From Burkholderiales bacterium (lineage in GTDB: Bacteria; Pseudomonadota; Gammaproteobacteria; Burkholderiales; SG8-39): DNA of 7,261 bases. Position 1 is the first letter of the stretch; every line of letters starts with the position of its first letter. Made by a program: the position numbers and the translations under genes. The notes beneath the pieces were generated by a model. The model did no database searches. It had not been told where the DNA came from and saw only the letters and a program-made list of their open reading frames with translations. This document shows positions 5,268-7,261 of this stretch, piece after piece. The DNA lies in the NCBI GenBank assembly GCA_020846575.1, contig JADLDQ010000233.1:1-7261 (forward strand). Reading direction: 5' to 3'.

Positions 5268-7261
5268 GGGCGCGCCGTGCCTTCGCTGCCGCCGGATGGC
5301 TGCTGCGCGCCCGGCGTGGCGCCGGCGACCCCGGGCGCCCCACCGCGCGCCGCGCGCCGCCGCGCGCGCTCGCCCAGGCGGTCGAAGGCGAGGTAGATCA
5401 CCGGGGTGGTGAACAGCGTCATCACCTGCGACAGGAGCAGCCCGCCCACCATGGTGACGCCCAGCGGATGCCGCAGCTCGGAGCCCACGCCGGAACCGAG
5501 CATCAGGGGCAGCGCCGCGAACAGCGCGGCGAGCGTGGTCATCAGAATGGGCCGCAAGCGCAGCAGGCACGCCGGGTGGATCGCGGCGCGCGCCGGCAGG
5601 CCCTCCTCGCGCTGCGCATCGAGCGCGAAGTCGATCATCATGATCGCGTTCTTCAGCACGATACCGATCAAGAGGATGATGCCGATCACGGCGATGATCC
5701 CCAGGTCGCTGGCGTCGGCCATCAGGGCGAGCAGCGCCCCGACGCCGGCCGGGGGCAGCGTCGACAGGATGGTCACCGGGTGGATGTAGCTCTCGTAGAG
5801 CACCCCGAGCACGATGTACATGGTGATCACCGCGGCGAGGACGAGCAGCAGCGTGTTGTCGAGCGAGGCCTGGAAGGCGAGCGCCGCGCCCTGGAAGCGG
5901 GTTTGCACGCTCGCGGGCATGCGCAGCTCCGCCTGCGCGGCGCGGATCGCGCTCACCGCCTCGCCGAGCGAGGCGGGGCCGCGTTCGGTCTGGCCGAGGT
6001 TGAAGGAGATGGTGGCGGCCGGGAACTGGCCGATGTGGTTGATCGCCAGCATCGCGGGCCGCTCGCTGACGCGCGCGACGGTCGAGAGGCGCACCGGCGT
6101 GCCGTTCGAGGAGGCGACGAAGATGTCGTTGAGCGACGCGGGCCCGCGCTGGAACTCCGGGCGCGCCTCCAGCACCACCCGGTACTGGCTGGACTGGGTG
6201 AAGATGGTGGAGACCAGCCTCTGCCCGAAGGCGTTGTAGAGCGCGTTGTCGATCGCCCCCGGCGTCACCCCCAGGCGGCTGGCGGTATCCCGGTCGATCT
6301 CGACGTAGGCCTGAAGGCCCTGGTCCTGGAGGTCGGAGGCGACGTCGGCGAGCTGCGGCAGCGCGCGCAGGCGCTCGGTGAGCCGCGGCGCCCAGAGCGA
6401 CAGCTCCTCGAGGTTCGCGTCCTCCACCGTCATCTGAAACTGGGTGCGGCTCACGCGGCTCTCGATGGTGAGATCCTGCACCGGCTGCATGTACAGGCGT
6501 ATGCCTTCCAGGCGCGCGAGCCGCTCCTCCAGGCGCCGGATCACCTGCGCGGCGCTCGCGTCACGCGCCGCGCGCGGCTTCAGGTTGATCAGCATGCGCC
6601 CGCTGTTGAGGGTCGCGTTGACGCCGTCCACGCCGATGAACGAGGACAGACTCTCCACCGCCGGGTCCTCCAGCACCGCGCGGGCGAGCGATTGCTGGCG
6701 CTCGGCCATGGCGGCGAAGGAGATCGACTGCGGCGCCTCCGATATCCCCTGGATGACGCCGGTGTCCTGCAGCGGGAAGAAGCCCTTGGGAATCACCACG
6801 TACAGCCCCGCGGTGAGGGCGAGCGTCGCGAGGAACACCGCGAGCGTCGCCCCGGAGCGTTCCAGCACCCAGTCGAGCATACGCCCGTAGCGGGCGATGA
6901 CAGCGTCGAACAGGCGCTGACTCGCCCGGTAGAACGCGCCCTGCTGCGACTCGGGGGTGTGGTGCAGCAGCCGCGCGCACATCATGGGCGTGAGCGTGAG
7001 CGAGACCACCGCGGAGATGAGGATCGCGACCGCGAGCGTCACGGCGAACTCGCGGAACAGCCGCCCGACCACGTCTCCCATGAACAGCAGCGGGATCAGC
7101 ACCGCGATCAGCGAGAAGGTGAGCGAGATGATGGTGAAGCCGATCTGCTCGGCGCCCTTCAGCGCGGCCTGCAGCGGCCGCTCGCCCTTCTCGATGTAGC
7201 GCGAGATGTTCTCGATCATCACGATGGCGTCGTCCACCACGAAGCCGGTGGCGATGGTGAG
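5264..7261 (-). CDS. mdtB: MdtB/MuxB-type RND multidrug efflux transporter subunit (5' end outside window)
   Basis: The C-terminal 665 residues of an RND pump subunit are visible. The family is about 1040 aa, so roughly the first 380-400 residues (TM1, first porter part, TM2-TM3) lie beyond the right edge. The fragment enters in TM4 at LTIATGFVVDDAIVMIEN and continues with ISRYIEKGERPLQAALKGA and SLTFSLIAVLIPLLFMGD. That segment is distinctly MdtB-like, where the neighbouring gene has SMSLSLIAVF. TM5-TM7, the second porter part (fragment residues about 160-470) and TM8-TM12 follow. Relay residues in fragment numbering are Asp10 and Asp11, Lys537 (GIVLKN), Arg568 and Thr575 (RLRPILMT). The C-terminus has a low-complexity Gly/Ala/Pro/Ser tail of about 35 residues after the last membrane helix. 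The stop overlaps the mdtC start by ATGA. A GTG start within this fragment can be ruled out, because the open frame and homology continue to the window edge. The mdtA/muxA fusion-protein gene is expected upstream. Confidence 0.95.
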   Translation of the reverse strand, partial: LTIATGFVVDDAIVMIENISRYIEKGERPLQAALKGAEQIGFTIISLTFSLIAVLIPLLFMGDVVGRLFREFAVTLAVAILISAVVSLTLTPMMCARLLHHTPESQQGAFYRASQRLFDAVIARYGRMLDWVLERSGATLAVFLATLALTAGLYVVIPKGFFPLQDTGVIQGISEAPQSISFAAMAERQQSLARAVLEDPAVESLSSFIGVDGVNATLNSGRMLINLKPRAARDASAAQVIRRLEERLARLEGIRLYMQPVQDLTIESRVSRTQFQMTVEDANLEELSLWAPRLTERLRALPQLADVASDLQDQGLQAYVEIDRDTASRLGVTPGAIDNALYNAFGQRLVSTIFTQSSQYRVVLEARPEFQRGPASLNDIFVASSNGTPVRLSTVARVSERPAMLAINHIGQFPAATISFNLGQTERGPASLGEAVSAIRAAQAELRMPASVQTRFQGAALAFQASLDNTLLLVLAAVITMYIVLGVLYESYIHPVTILSTLPPAGVGALLALMADASDLGIIAVIGIILLIGIVLKNAIMMIDFALDAQREEGLPARAAIHPACLLRLRPILMTTLAALFAALPLMLGSGVGSELRHPLGVTMVGGLLLSQVMTLFTTPVIYLAFDRLGERARRRAARGGAPGVAGATPGAQQPSGGSEGTARP
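7227..7261. repeat. 35-bp direct repeat, copy in mdtB (TM4 Asp-Asp region)
   Basis: This copy is identical to 4060-4094 and lies in the same orientation and codon register, 3167 bp away. It runs to the last base of the window, so its true length cannot be seen. The base just before it differs between copies (G at 7226, C at 4059), which fixes its left end. Confidence 0.85.

Noticed and set aside
2065..5343. Very long minus-strand open frame (1092 codons) in another frame over mdtC
   Set aside because: It is a shadow of mdtC: biased Arg/Ala/Gly/Pro composition and no membrane helices or motifs, while the overlapping frame has full RND homology.
5267..5570. Upstream extension of mdtC into the longer open frame
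   Set aside because: The added residues overlap the end of mdtB in another frame and have no RND features. ATG 5267 gives the expected family N-terminus and an ATGA coupling.
1..7261. CRISPR array, tRNA or rRNA genes, insertion sequence ends, or phage attachment sites
   Set aside because: No regularly spaced repeats, tRNA-like cloverleaf, transposase frame or terminal inverted repeats were seen on reading both strands.

Overview
The window is very GC-rich DNA, probably from a proteobacterium. The best guess is a betaproteobacterium or a GC-rich gammaproteobacterium, inferred from the gene families and base composition rather than from any taxonomic marker. About 90% of it is the downstream part of one minus-strand operon for a tripartite RND multidrug efflux pump. 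The operon is read from right to left and enters the window already inside its first visible gene.

Right and centre (7261 down to 669, minus strand). First comes the C-terminal two thirds of an MdtB-type RND transporter (5264-7261, cut by the window edge). Next is a complete MdtC-type RND transporter (2151-5267, 1038 aa), overlapping the first gene by ATGA. Last is a NodT-family outer-membrane efflux lipoprotein (669-2132), which starts within about 20 bases of the mdtC stop. Two different RND subunits followed by their own outer-membrane channel is the MuxABC-OpmB layout of Pseudomonas. E. coli mdtABCD relies on an unlinked TolC instead. The membrane-fusion protein (mdtA/muxA) should lie just beyond the right edge. 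Both RND proteins keep the proton-relay residues (Asp-Asp in TM4, Lys in TM10, Arg and Thr in TM11), so both look active. They would be expected to form a heterotrimer, take substrates from the periplasm or inner membrane, and pass them through the fusion protein to the lipoprotein channel.

Left end (1-697, plus strand). This short stretch holds damaged small genes convergent with the pump operon. Positions 1-18 end one reading frame and overlap by GTGA a second frame that begins like a YafQ/RelE-family toxin. That resemblance fades after about 46 residues and no sensible stop follows, so it looks like a remnant of a toxin-antitoxin pair. It is followed by a gene for a small exported four-cysteine protein (247-697) whose reading frame is broken at a run of five G. 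Its last 29 bases overlap the end of the efflux lipoprotein gene tail to tail.

I see no RNA genes, insertion sequences, CRISPR arrays or clearly novel system. The items most worth checking are the two broken small genes, the exact 35-bp repeat shared by the tandem RND genes, and the tail-to-tail junction with its hairpins.
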